In this document: piece by piece, positions 1-10,830 of the stretch | Layout of the letters: each line of letters begins with the position of its first letter | Numbering within the stretch: the stretch's first letter is position 1 | Source of the DNA: Erigeron canadensis | Lineage: Eukaryota; Streptophyta; Magnoliopsida; Asterales; Asteraceae | Direction of reading: 5' to 3' | Length of the DNA: 64,000 nt | Assembly (NCBI RefSeq): GCF_010389155.1 | Contig: NC_057767.1 | Coordinates: 20,657,723-20,721,722 of the forward strand | The notes under the pieces: model-generated | What the model was told of the DNA's origin: nothing | Database searches by the model: none | Seen by the model: only the letters and a program-made list of their open reading frames with translations | Position numbers and translations under genes: made by a program

Positions 1-9
1 CTAAAAAAC

Positions 10-1821
10 ATGATCCTTGCTGCTGTTCCTGAGGAACTAATTCCAACACTTGTGCTATTTCCTAGTGCTAAATCTATGTGGGATGAATTAGTTCTCCAGT
101 TTGAAGGAGGAAATGACACCATTGTCACCAGAAAGGTTGCTCTTAACAAGAAGTATGAATCCTTCTTTGCTCTTCCCAATGAAAGCTTAACTGGTACTTA
201 TACCAGATTTACTGGCCTAATTAATCAACTTAGAGGCTTGGGAGTGGAGAAGGATAAGGATATTCTTCTTGAAAAATTCTGTGATGTTTTGCCATCCAAA
301 TGGGCACACATGGTTCTTGTCTTAAGACAAGGCAAGACCTTGCACAACCATACTCTTGCTTCCCTTTATGGAGCCTTCAGATTCACTGAAGATAATGATG
401 CTGCAAGAATATTGGCTGAGCAAGATGCTTTAAATCATGCTCAGAGTTCCAAGGTTGCCAACTTTACTGGGCAACCTTGTGCTACTTTAATGTCTACTGA
501 GAATGTCCAGTTACATTCTATGAAGGAAATGTTAAACAACTTACTAAACTCTGGCCTAACCACAAATCTAAGTAATGGTTGTGAGGAAACTGACGATGAT
601 GATCTGGTAGCCATGATTGCTAAAACCTTTAATAGGTTCAAGCATAAATCTAACCGACTTAATGGGTCCAATAATGCTTCCAGTTCAATTTCTCTGGATA
701 AGGCTAATCTTATCTGCTACAAATGTGGTAAGAAAGGTCATTTCATGAAGGAATGCAGATCTAGTCAGATGAACAACCAAACTGGTCCTATTGTCCCAAA
801 TTTTGTTAAAACTGATGATTATAAGGCCAAATACAAGAAACTTAAGCCCCAGATTGCTCTCATGTCTCTTGAACAAGAAAAAGAGAAAGAAAAGAACAAG
901 TGCATGATGGCTCAAACTGAAGGGAAATGGGAACTCTCTGATGACTCATCTGATGATGAGGAAGAGATTAGAGATGTGTGTTTCATGGCATTAGAAAATC
1001 AACAACCAGTGGTGAAAGATGATGTTGTTTCTGGAAAATGGGTTGACATCATTTTAAAGAAGGTAAGGGATTATGATGTCGAGTTAGATTCAGTACTAAA
1101 ACTGGATATTGCTGAATCATTGAATGATGACTTGTTATTTGTTGAAACCATGAGAACTGACTGTGAAAGATACTTGGAAACAGTTTTGGTTGAATTTAAC
1201 AACATGAAAGGTCAAATAAATGATTTGCAAAGTGTCCAGTTGGCTCTTAAAGAGTCAGATTTGAAAAATGAGGCATTGGAAAGAGATAACCAAAAACTAA
1301 AATTTGATCTTGAAAAGGAACACATGGTTATCAATTCTTGGGTACAAGCATCTGGTAAAAATTATGACGCTTTTTCAAAAACCATTGATGCTCAAAAAAC
1401 TGCCTGGAAATCTGGTGATCTTCAGATGGCAGCTGTTTTACCCACCATTCACCAAATGCCAGAATCTGTTAGAGTTGAAACTCCTTATGATTCCTTTGAC
1501 CCTGCCAAATCTGAATCCACTAAGACCAACCCTGTTGAGGTCAAAACTGGAGCCAAGAAGGCTAAAGCTCCAGTTAAAAAGGAATTTGGTGACAATCCTC
1601 TACCTCACAAGTCAAATGAGTCCAAAACTCAAAAGACTAAAACCCCCGCTGTGCCCAAGTCCATAGGCCAGCAGCCTGATGAGAAAAACATTTTGTTAAA
1701 AATGGAGAATCAACTCCAAAATTTGTCAAGGCAGGTACAAAGTTGTACTGCCAGAATTAAAAATTTGGAAGGAGCTTCATCTTCTTCAGTTGAAAAACAA
1801 AATGTCAAAACCCCTCCTTAA
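10..1821 (+). CDS. gag: Copia Gag (UBN2-type) with CCHC zinc knuckle, copy 1
   Basis: A 603-codon reading frame, probably continuing from upstream of the window. It has a UBN2/Copia-type gag domain in the first ~180 residues, a CX2CX4HX4C zinc knuckle (CYKCGKKGHFMKEC, residues ~236-249), an acidic stretch around residue 310 and a coiled-coil-like, Lys/Pro-rich C-terminus. Gag packages the element RNA in cytoplasmic particles. The frame closes with TAA at 1819; the same frame stays open after this stop to a second TAA at 2032, so the stop may be a lesion in a gag-pol fusion or the natural gag end. The second copy carries the same TAA near 10,610. Confidence 0.85.
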   Translation: MILAAVPEELIPTLVLFPSAKSMWDELVLQFEGGNDTIVTRKVALNKKYESFFALPNESLTGTYTRFTGLINQLRGLGVEKDKDILLEKFCDVLPSKWAHMVLVLRQGKTLHNHTLASLYGAFRFTEDNDAARILAEQDALNHAQSSKVANFTGQPCATLMSTENVQLHSMKEMLNNLLNSGLTTNLSNGCEETDDDDLVAMIAKTFNRFKHKSNRLNGSNNASSSISLDKANLICYKCGKKGHFMKECRSSQMNNQTGPIVPNFVKTDDYKAKYKKLKPQIALMSLEQEKEKEKNKCMMAQTEGKWELSDDSSDDEEEIRDVCFMALENQQPVVKDDVVSGKWVDIILKKVRDYDVELDSVLKLDIAESLNDDLLFVETMRTDCERYLETVLVEFNNMKGQINDLQSVQLALKESDLKNEALERDNQKLKFDLEKEHMVINSWVQASGKNYDAFSKTIDAQKTAWKSGDLQMAAVLPTIHQMPESVRVETPYDSFDPAKSESTKTNPVEVKTGAKKAKAPVKKEFGDNPLPHKSNESKTQKTKTPAVPKSIGQQPDEKNILLKMENQLQNLSRQVQSCTARIKNLEGASSSSVEKQNVKTPP

Positions 1822-2042
1822 AAACAAAAGACAAAACAATCTGCTCAGATAGGAGCAAATTCTGAAAAGAAAAAGGAGGATAAAGTTCTACTCAAACCAA
1901 TTGTTTTTACTCCTGAAACTGAAGAGAACCCTCCAGTTTCTTCATTCAGTTCTACACCAAGTCAAACTCCTGGGACTTCTCTGAAAAAGTCTAGTGGACC
2001 CATCAAGAAAAGATGGGTTCACAAAAATAACTAATTATTTAC

Positions 2043-5000
2043 TTGGGTGTGCAGGGCGATCGAAAGAAGAATATCTGGTATCTGGACAGCGCTGTTGGCC
2101 TGACTATGACCGGATGTAAGCCCCTGCTGGAAGAGTTCACTGTCTGTGATGGACCGGCAGTGACATTTGGTAATGATGGAAATGGGAAAACTGAAGGATA
2201 TGGTGTTGTTGACAATGGGCAGATCCAGTTCACAAGAGTTGCATTTGTTAATGGTTTGAAATATAACCTGATAAGTGTCAGTCAACTTTGTGATGATGGA
2301 TATAGGGTACTGTTCGATATTGTTCAAGGCACTGTCTTTAACAAGGATTGGAAGGTGGTTATGATTGCACCAAGAAAAGGGAATGTGTACATCATGGACA
2401 TGGAGCCTGCTCCAAAAGAGCATTGTTTCTATGTCAAGGCTGATGAGGACACCAACTGGCTGTGGCATAAACGGTTATCCCACCTTAATTTCAAAAATAT
2501 CAACAAGTTGTCAAGGAAGCAACTGGTGGATGAGATACCTTTGTTTTCCTTTAAAAAGGAGAAGCCATGTCCAGGGTGTGAAATGGGCAAAAAGAAAAGA
2601 GCCAGTTTCAAGACCAAGCAGAATTTCAGTATCACTGACCCTCTTCACATGCTTCATATGGATCTCTTTGGTCCAGTGAATGTTCAAACTAAAGCTGGCA
2701 AGAGGTACACTTTAGTTGTGGTCGATGAATACACCAGATTTTGTTGGGTGATATTTATCAGATCAAAGAGTGATGCACCTGGTGAAATTATCTCTCTCAT
2801 CAAAAGAATTGAACTCAAGTATACCAAGAAAGTGTGTCAGTTGAGAAGTGATAATGGTACAGAATTCATTAATAAAGAATTGGAGACATTTTGCACTGAC
2901 ATTGGCATTTCTCAAAAGTTCTCGTCAGCTCGTTCTCCAGAGCAAAATGGTGTGGTTGAAAGAAAGAATCGCACATTAATTGAAGCTGCCAGAAGTATGT
3001 TATCTGAATCTGGTCTTCCCACCTGTTTTTGGGCTGAAGCTGTGGCAACTGCTTGTCACACCCAAAACCGGTCAATTTATGTCAAGAGACATAGGAAGAC
3101 TGCCTATGAAGTCCTCAGGAATCGTAAACCAAATATTGGATACTTTCATGTATTTGGTTGTCCAGTTTATATCTTAAACGATATAGTCAGTTGGGAAAGT
3201 TTGATGCAAAAGCTGACGAAGGTGTCTTTGTGGGGTATTCAGATATAAGAAAAGCCTATAGAGTTTATAATTATAGACTCCAAAGGTACATGAGACAATT
3301 CATGTCACATTCGATGAATCAAATGAAGCAATCAACAAAAGACCAACCCTTGATTTATCTTCAGTTGTCCCAGTTGATTTTGGTGTATCTGATCAAGTTC
3401 ATCAATCAGTTACTGCACCAGAAAATGTTTCCAGTCATCAAGTCTTGGAACCAGTTAAGGAAAAGAAGAGCTCCTGTGACACCTCATTTTATCCCTCTAT
3501 CAGTTTTAACCTACCTGAAAAACTGGTAATTGGATCAGATGTACGTGCCACAACAACATCAGAACCAGTTCAAGCTTCTCCAGTTCTTCAAGATATACCT
3601 TTGTTTGAAGATAATCGTGTTAACTCTCCAGTTGACACTGATGATGAAGTTGAAGTAGTTTGGACTGATCCTCCTCTAGTTGCTACATCTGTTGGAGATC
3701 GTCAGGTGTCTTGCACTGATGTTGTAGTATATCAACCTAGTCAATACACTAAATGGACTGCTGCTCATCCCATCGAGCAGATTATTGGCAATCCAGATAG
3801 TGGGGTTCAGACTAGAAGAGCCACAAGTGATCAATGCTTAAACGTCACCTTCTTATCACTGATTGAACCGAAGAAGATTGACGAGGCTTTGGCAGATCCA
3901 AGCTGGGTTGAAGCTATGCAAGAAGAACTCAACCAGTTCGAAAGGAACAATGTTTGGGAACTTGTTCCTTGTCCTCCAGGGTTAAAGAAAGAACCCATTG
4001 GAACGAGGTGGGTCTACCGGAACAAGATGGATGAAGATGGCAACGTTGTAAGGAACAAAGCAAGATTGGTTGCCAAGGGTTATTGTCAAGCAGAAGGTGT
4101 TGATTTCAATGAAACTTTTCTCCAGTTGCAAGACTTGAAGCCATTAGAATTTTCTTGGCTTATGCTGCTCATTTGCAATTCAAGGTCTTCCAGATGGATG
4201 TCAAAAGTGCGTTTCTGAATGGCAAGTTGGAAGAAGAAGTGTATGTTACGCAGACTCCAGTTTCATGAATGAAAAGCATCCTCACTGGGTATATAGACTG
4301 AACAAAGCCTTGTATGGTCTTCGTCAAGCCCCAAGAGCCTGGTATGACACTCTAACTAAACATCTTCTCAAAAATGGTTTTCAAAGAGGTGCAATAGATA
4401 ATACTTGTTTATCTTGAAAGAAAAAGGTAATATCTTACTGGTACAAATTTATGTTGATGACATTATATTCGGGTCAACTGATGATGGAATGTGTAAAAGG
4501 TTTTCGAAAATTATGTCTCAAGAATATGAGATGAGTTTAATGGGTGAATTAACATTTTTCTTAGGTTTACAAATCAAACAAACCATGGATGGTATTTTTA
4601 TTAACCAAGAAAAATATGTCAGAGATTTGTTAAGAAAATACAAATATGATTCTATCCCATCAAAAGCCACACCTATTTCAGCTCCATTAAATTTGGACTC
4701 TGACCCAAATGGCAAACCAGTGGACCAAAAGGAATATCGTGGAATGGTTGGTTCACTGATGTATTTAACTGCCAGTCGACCAGATATTATGTTTGCAACA
4801 TGTCTATGTGCCAGATTTCAGGCTAATCCAAAAGAATCACATTTGCATGCTGTTAAACGCATTTTCAGGTACCTGAAAGGGTGCCCTAGCCTTGGTCTTT
4901 GGTATCCCAAAGGCTTAGGGTTAGATCTAATGGGTTATTCAGATTCAGATCATGTAGGTTGTAAGATTGATAGAAAATCCACAACTGGTGGATGTCACTT

Positions 5001-5392
5001 CCTGGGGGGAAAACTGGTAAGTTGGACCAGTAAGAAACAGACTTCGGTCTCAATGTCTACTGCTGAGGCAGAATACATTTCTGCGGCCAGTTGCTGTGCC
5101 CAGATTCTCTAGATCAAAAACCAGTTGCTTGTTATGGTATGAAATACTCAAGAACCCCAATTTTTGTGACAATACCAGTGCCATTGCTATATCTCACAAC
5201 CCAGTGATGCACTCAAAGACAAAGCATATTGACATCAGGTATCACTTCATTCGTGATCATGTTATGAAAGGAGACATTGAAATACATTTCATCCCCACTG
5301 ATAAACAGTTAGCTGATGTCTTTACAAAACCTCTTGATGAGAAAACTTTTAAACATCTCATCAGTGAACTGGGTATGTTAAATCCTCATTAA
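2043..5392 (+). pseudogene. pol: Copia Pol (protease, integrase, reverse transcriptase, RNase H), copy 1, broken
   Basis: Protease region begins WYLDSA at ~2077; the usual DSG active-site triplet reads DSA. A GAG-pre-integrase HHCC region (WHKRLSHLNF, CPGCEMGK) follows at ~2460-2590, then an integrase core with D (HMDLFGPV), D (RSDNGTEF) and E (SPEQNGVVERKNRT). Reverse transcriptase covers ~3890-4500 with YVDDIIFGS, and RNase H ~4920-5390. Frame breaks occur near 3178, 3285 and 4121, plus small deletions near 4260 and 4407, and there is an in-frame TAG at ~5110. The 4121 frameshift and the TAG are shared with the second copy. Confidence 0.88.
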
Positions 5393-6101
5393 ACTGGAGA
5401 GGCCCTCCAGTTGAGGATGGTCCAGGTGATCCTTGATTGGTTGGAGATTGAACGCCTTGATGTACTCAAAGACTAGTCATTGATCAAATGGATCATATTT
5501 TTAGGGGGAAAAGACTCAAAATATTTTTCAAATTAAAATTCGTTTTATTTTTCCTTGAAAAATGCAACTGAAAGTCATCAGTTGAAACTGGCATCTGGAA
5601 AATCTCTCCAGTTTGCTGGTTTGGTCTTGTCTTAATCTGGTGGTCAACCAGATTTCATAACGTTATGTTTTACTTGGTGGTACTTGTGACACGTGATGTT
5701 ACTCGAGTGTTTATCTCGCACTCACAAACGTCACCTGACATGTCTTACGTGTCAAGACTTTTTTGCTGAAAGTTACTGCACTTTTATGGGAATTGATGAA
5801 GTTAATGGGTGAGTGGGAATACCAGCCGTCATAGCATTAAATGCTTGATGGGAGGTATTAAATGTTTTGAATTCTCAAAATTACTGAAAATCAATTTTTT
5901 ACAAATTATTTCAAAATTTGGGGACTAAAATATCTTTCGTATATATTTGGTAATATTTATTACCTATATATACCCCCACTAAATATCTTTCTCATTTACT
6001 TCACTCAAAATTCCTTTCATTTACTCTTCCAATCATTCACAATTCGAGATCCCTTTCTCTCTTTCTTCTTTAAATCCAAAACCCTAAATCCAATATCACA
6101 A
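5393..6101 (+). promoter_or_regulatory. Pol-ORF2 spacer with promoter-like core, copy 1
   Basis: About 700 non-coding bases separate pol from ORF2. Near 5501 there is a PPT-like purine run (TTAGGGGGAAAAG). The last 150 bases look like a plant core promoter: TATATATA at 5965-5972, a CT-rich leader (~6000-6070), a telobox AAACCCTAA at 6078-6086, then the ORF2 ATG at 6102. This suggests ORF2 is made from a subgenomic transcript, not by readthrough. No expression data are available here. Confidence 0.5.
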
Positions 6102-8845
6102 ATGGCTCCTAAATCATCATCTTCTTCATCTCGTTCCCGTGATGTGAATCTACTCACTGTTGAGTATACTCCATCAGAAAATGTTTCTCGTGCTATTGGT
6201 GCTCCCATTAGTTCTAAATTAATAAAATTAAATCCAAATAATCCAATGGCTTCTCTTCAAGGGCACCAGGCCGCTGACTCTCTTATTGGGAAAATCCAAT
6301 CCTTTCTTCGGATTTCTCCCCTCAGCGATGCCTTTTCTCTGAACCCAAGCAAGCTGTTTCACGACTACTTGTGCGAGTTCTGGTACACAGCTTCACTTTC
6401 TGATGACTGCTCATCCATCTCCTTCTCTTTAAAGGATGGGTCAGTCCCGTGTACCATCACCACTGGGACATTGAGGGAGGCCCTTAACCTCAGTTACTGG
6501 AGACAAGATGAAAGTCCAGTGGTGATTCCTTCCAATATCAATTTCCGTCAGGTCTTCCTTGACATGGGAAATAAAGAAGTTTTGGAGGGAGATGCATTGA
6601 AACCAAGGGATCTATCACTATGAGAGGGCTTTCACCATCCTGGAAGTACTTCATGGTCCACTTGGTGGAAAGTTTGGGTGGGAGTTCTGGTGGTTTGGAC
6701 CAGATAAACTCCTTCCAGGCAGAGATGGCATACGCCTGTGGAATGGACTGAGGGTGGATTTTGCGAATATTTTGTTTAGAAGCCTGGTGTTTAAGTTGAA
6801 AGGCAACAGGGGTCCTTGTGTCCCATTCTCTCGATTTCTATCCCTTTGTTTCATCCATATTCTAGGCATAGAAGAGTACAATAACACGCAATCCTTATAC
6901 TCTGTGCCAGAATTATTAATGAATCTGGACAATCTTGTGTCCACTTCTGATGAAGTCCAGATTTCCCCAAGAATGCTACTTGCATTCTCTAGAACTGATG
7001 CACCACCATTCGGTGAGTCAGAAAGACAACTGGGCGGGCCTCAAAATAATGAGGGACCCACTAGTTCGTCTGCAGGTGCTGTGACTGTGGCAGAAACTGG
7101 AGACCTCCCCTCAGGTATCCAGGCGGTTCCAAAAGCAAGGAGATCTACCAAAAGTAGAAGAAGATCCAGATCAGGACTTGCTGCATCTGACCAGTCACAG
7201 CCTGTGATTGTGGTCCCTGAAGCCGTAGCCAGTGATACTGCAACTGAGGAAAGAGCAGTTGTAGTTGAGGCTCCAGTTACCTCTTTCCAGGGAGAAGATG
7301 CCTTGGCAACGGATCCTATAACTGATGAAACCATTGAGGATACTCAAACTGGTCATCAGGGTCTGAACAACCTGTTCAGCCACCCCCAACATTTATGGAT
7401 CTTGGCATAAATGAGGGTGAGTTTCAGCTTGAGTCTTCGGATTCATCTGAGACTGAATCTGACCAGGAGATGCTGATGCAACTGTACTTGATCAGCTCCC
7501 TTCTCTCCTTGGTCAACCCCAAGAACCCCAAGTTTCAGTTTCCCCAATAAACTTACAAAGCTCAGATATACCTCCAGTATTCGCCTCTCGCCAACTACTT
7601 TCTTCTATGGGTGTGCCTAGAAATAGACACATCCTAACACCACCGTCGCCGTCGTTCACACCTGAGCATTCTCAGCATGAACGACAATTTGAATCTCTTC
7701 CCTTCATTTCTACAACCCCTCCTCTTCTATCAACTGATGCTACTGCAACTGGAGAACCAAATATTGTCATACCTCGTCCAGTTGCACCTGTAGCTTTTGG
7801 GCTGGTCCAGTGACACCTTCTCCTCAGTCACTGGAAAGCCAATTGTGTCTTTCCAAGCCGATCTCTCGAACCTTCTCACGAGGGTTGAGGAGATTCAAAA
7901 GACACTGGACAAAAACACCAAGTCCCTCTCCAGGTACCAAAAGGATCATATGCAGAATGTCAAAGTGGTTGACCTGGGGATAAACAAGTTCTCAGCTAAT
8001 GAGGACTTGGTGTTTGGCAAGCTCAATGAGTTAGTGGAATCCTCCAACCAACTGGCAACATCTTTAAGGAGGATTCGCACTGACTTAATCTGAAGTCACA
8101 TCTTCAATAACCAACCTGCTGAACAATACTGTCAGATCATCAGAGGTTGATATTAAGAACTTGGAAAGGCAGGTGCAAGAATTATGTAGCAAACCTGGCC
8201 TAGATGTGACTGAGCTTGGCAGTCAGTTGGCCTCTTCAGTAGGTCTCAAGATTGAAGAAACTTTGGCTGCCAGTGAGAGAAGTTTAATTGAAAAGGTGAT
8301 GTCTAAATCACCAAGATTGCAGTGCCCCAGGTGGATCTCACTCCCATAACATCTGAGATCGATCGGTTGAGGTGCAGTCTTGATACACTAGCCAGCAAAG
8401 TGTCTGATCACTCAACAGCGATATCAAATCTGACCACTGAAGTTGGTAAAGGTAAAGAGGTTGTGCAGGAAGTTGTTACGGAAGTCCCTGCAACTGGGCT
8501 TTCTCCAGATGATCTCCATACTTACACAAATTTTAAGAGTCAAGAACAAACAAGTGGAAAGTAATGACTCAGTCACAAGAGATCAATCATCTGTGGAGGA
8601 CAGTTCGCATGATATGTGGAGTCTTCAAAGAGTGCAAGACAATGCAATCATGGCAGCCTCTAGATCGCTTGCCCTCCAGTCATGCCGATTTTGAAGATTA
8701 GGCAAGGACTAGATGCTGCCAAGGGGGGAAAGGTCTGTTCATGCCCCTCGCACTCTTTTTGAAACTTCAGGTGCAGGGAAGGAGATGGTCATTGCTACAG
8801 GTACCTGAGGCTGGTGAGCAGGTGATTGAATCCTTTGATGATGTG
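6102..8845 (+). pseudogene. Post-pol ORF2 of the Copia element, copy 1, frameshifted and truncated by gap
   Basis: Starts with ATG followed by a Ser/Arg-rich N-terminus. A folded N-terminal region around residues 60-280 contains motifs such as FHDYLCEFWYTASL, seen in post-pol ORFs of Copia elements, and it is followed by a Pro/Ser/Thr-rich linker and coiled-coil-like segments. The function of this family is not known; SIRE post-pol ORFs are often called env-like, but I see no signal peptide or clear membrane segment. Multiple 1-bp indels after ~6,600 relative to copy 2 break the frame, and density rises towards the gap, so many may be sequencing error. Confidence 0.7.
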
Positions 8846-8945
8846 NNNNNNNNNNNNNNNNNNNNNNNNNNNNNNNNNNNNNNNNNNNNNNNNNNNNNNN
8901 NNNNNNNNNNNNNNNNNNNNNNNNNNNNNNNNNNNNNNNNNNNNN
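8846..8945. other. Assembly gap of 100 N
   Basis: Exactly 100 N, the conventional size for a scaffold gap of unknown length. The sequence before it (112-8,845) and after it (8,946-17,648) is the same element, in the same orientation, ending and beginning exactly at the gap. Confidence 0.99.
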
Positions 8946-10830
8946 AATGACACCATTGTCACCAGAAAGGTTGCTCTTAACAAGAAGTATGAATCCTTCC
9001 TTTCTCTTCCCAATGAAAGCTTAACTGGTACTTATACCAATTACTGGCCTATTAATCAACTTAGAGGCTTGGGAGTGGGGAGAGAGGATAAGATATTCTT
9101 CTTGAAAAATTTCTGTGATGTTTTGCCATCCAAATGGGCACACATGGTTCTTGTTCTTAAGACAAGGCAGACCTTGCCAACCATACTCTTGCTTCCTTTA
9201 TGGAGCCTTCAGATTCACTGAGATAATGATCTTCAAGAATATTGGCTGAACAGATATGCTTTAAATCATCTCAAGTTCCAAGGTTGCCAACTTTAGTTAC
9301 TGGGCAACCTTGTGCTACTTTATGTCTACTGAGAATGTCCATTACATTCTATGAAGGAAATGTTCAAACAACTTACTAAACTCTGGCCTAACCACAAATC
9401 TAAGTAATGGTTGTGAGAAACTGACGATGATGATCTGGTAGCCATGATTGCTAAAACCTTTAAATGTGTTCAGCATAAATCTAACCGACTTATGGGTCCA
9501 ATATGCTTCCAGTTCAATTTCTCTGGATAAGGCTAATCTTATCTGCTACAAATGTGGTAAGAAAGGTCAGTTTCATGAAGAATGCAGATCTAGTCAGATG
9601 AACACCAAACTGGTCCATTGTCCAAATTTTGTTAAAAACTGATGATTATAAGGCCAAATACAAGAAACTAACCCCAGATTGCTCTCATGTCCTTGAACAA
9701 GAAAAGAGAAAGAAAAGAACAAGTGCATGATGGCTCAAACTGAAGGGAATGGGAACTCTCTGATGACTCATCTGATGATGAGGAAGAGAATTAGAGATGT
9801 GTTTTTCATGGCATTAGAAAATCAACAACCATTGTGAAGATGATGTTGTTTCTGGAAATGGGTTGACCTCATTTTAAAGAAGGTAAGGGATTATGATGTC
9901 GAGTTAGATTCAGTACTAAACTGGATATTGCTGAATCATTGACATGATGACTTGTTATTTGTTGAAACCATGAGAACTGACTGTGAAGATACTTGGAACA
10001 GTTTTGGTTGTTTAACAACATGAAAGGTCAAATAATGATTTGCAAAGTGTCCAGTTGGCTCTTAAAGAGTCAGATTTGAAAAATGGGCATGGAAAGAGAT
10101 AACCAAACTAAAATTGATGATCTTGAAAAGGACACCTGGTTTCAATTCTTGGGTACAAGCATCTGGTAAAATTATGACGCTTTTTCAAAAACCATTGATG
10201 CTCAAAAACTGCCTGAAATCTGGTGATCTTCAGATGGCGCTGTTTACCCACCATTCACCAAATGCCAGAATCTGTTAGAGTTGAACTCCTTAAGATTCCT
10301 TGACCCTGGCCAAATCTGAATCCACTAAGACCAACCCTGTTGAGTCAAAACTGGAGCCCAGAAGGCTAAAGCTCCAGTTAAAGGAATTGGTGACAATCCT
10401 CTACCTCACAAGTCAAATGATCCAAAACTCAAAAGACTAAACCCCCCGCTGTGCCCAAGTCCATAGCCAGCAGCCTGATGAGAAAAACATTTTGTTAAAA
10501 ATGGAGAATCAACTCCAAAATTTGTCAAGGCAGGTACAAAGTTGTACTGCCAGAATTAAAAATTTGAAGGAGCTTCATCTTCTTCAGTTGAAAACAAAAT
10601 GTCAAAACCCCTCCTTAAAAACAAAAGACAAAACAATCTGCTCAGATAGGAGCAAATTCTGAAAAGAAAAGGAGGATAAAGTTCTACTCAAACCAATTGT
10701 TTTTACTCCTGAACTGAAGAGACCCTCCAGTTTTTCATTCAGTTCTACACCAAGTCAACTCCTGGACTTCTCTGAAAAGTCTAGTGGACCCATCAAGAAA
10801 AGATGGGTTCACAAAAAATAACTAATTATT
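8946..10830 (+). pseudogene. gag: Copia gag, copy 2, heavily indel-damaged next to gap
   Basis: Aligns base by base with copy-1 gag but carries dozens of single-base losses, mostly in short homopolymers, so only fragments remain open (for example the zinc-knuckle stretch at 9448-9642). The pattern looks like unpolished long-read consensus at a contig end rather than biological decay, because sequence after ~10,950 is nearly identical to copy 1. Confidence 0.75.

Larger units (their letters stand above)
1..8845 (+). mobile_element. SIRE/Maximus-like Copia retrotransposon, copy 1 (internal part, ends at assembly gap)
   Basis: Order seen: gag with zinc knuckle, protease, integrase, reverse transcriptase and RNase H, a ~0.7 kb spacer, then a large extra ORF. 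Integrase before reverse transcriptase is diagnostic of Ty1/Copia, and a long post-pol ORF is typical of the SIRE/Maximus lineage. The 5' LTR and primer-binding site lie before the window, and the 3' part is cut by the N gap at 8,846. Several frameshifts and stops make it non-functional. It is almost identical to 8,946-17,648. Confidence 0.9.

Noticed and set aside
6102..8845. Calling ORF2 an envelope protein
   Set aside because: No signal peptide, transmembrane segment or furin-like site is visible; the name env-like rests only on position.
8741..9221. Open frames that run across the N gap
   Set aside because: The continuity is artificial because the gap bases are unknown.
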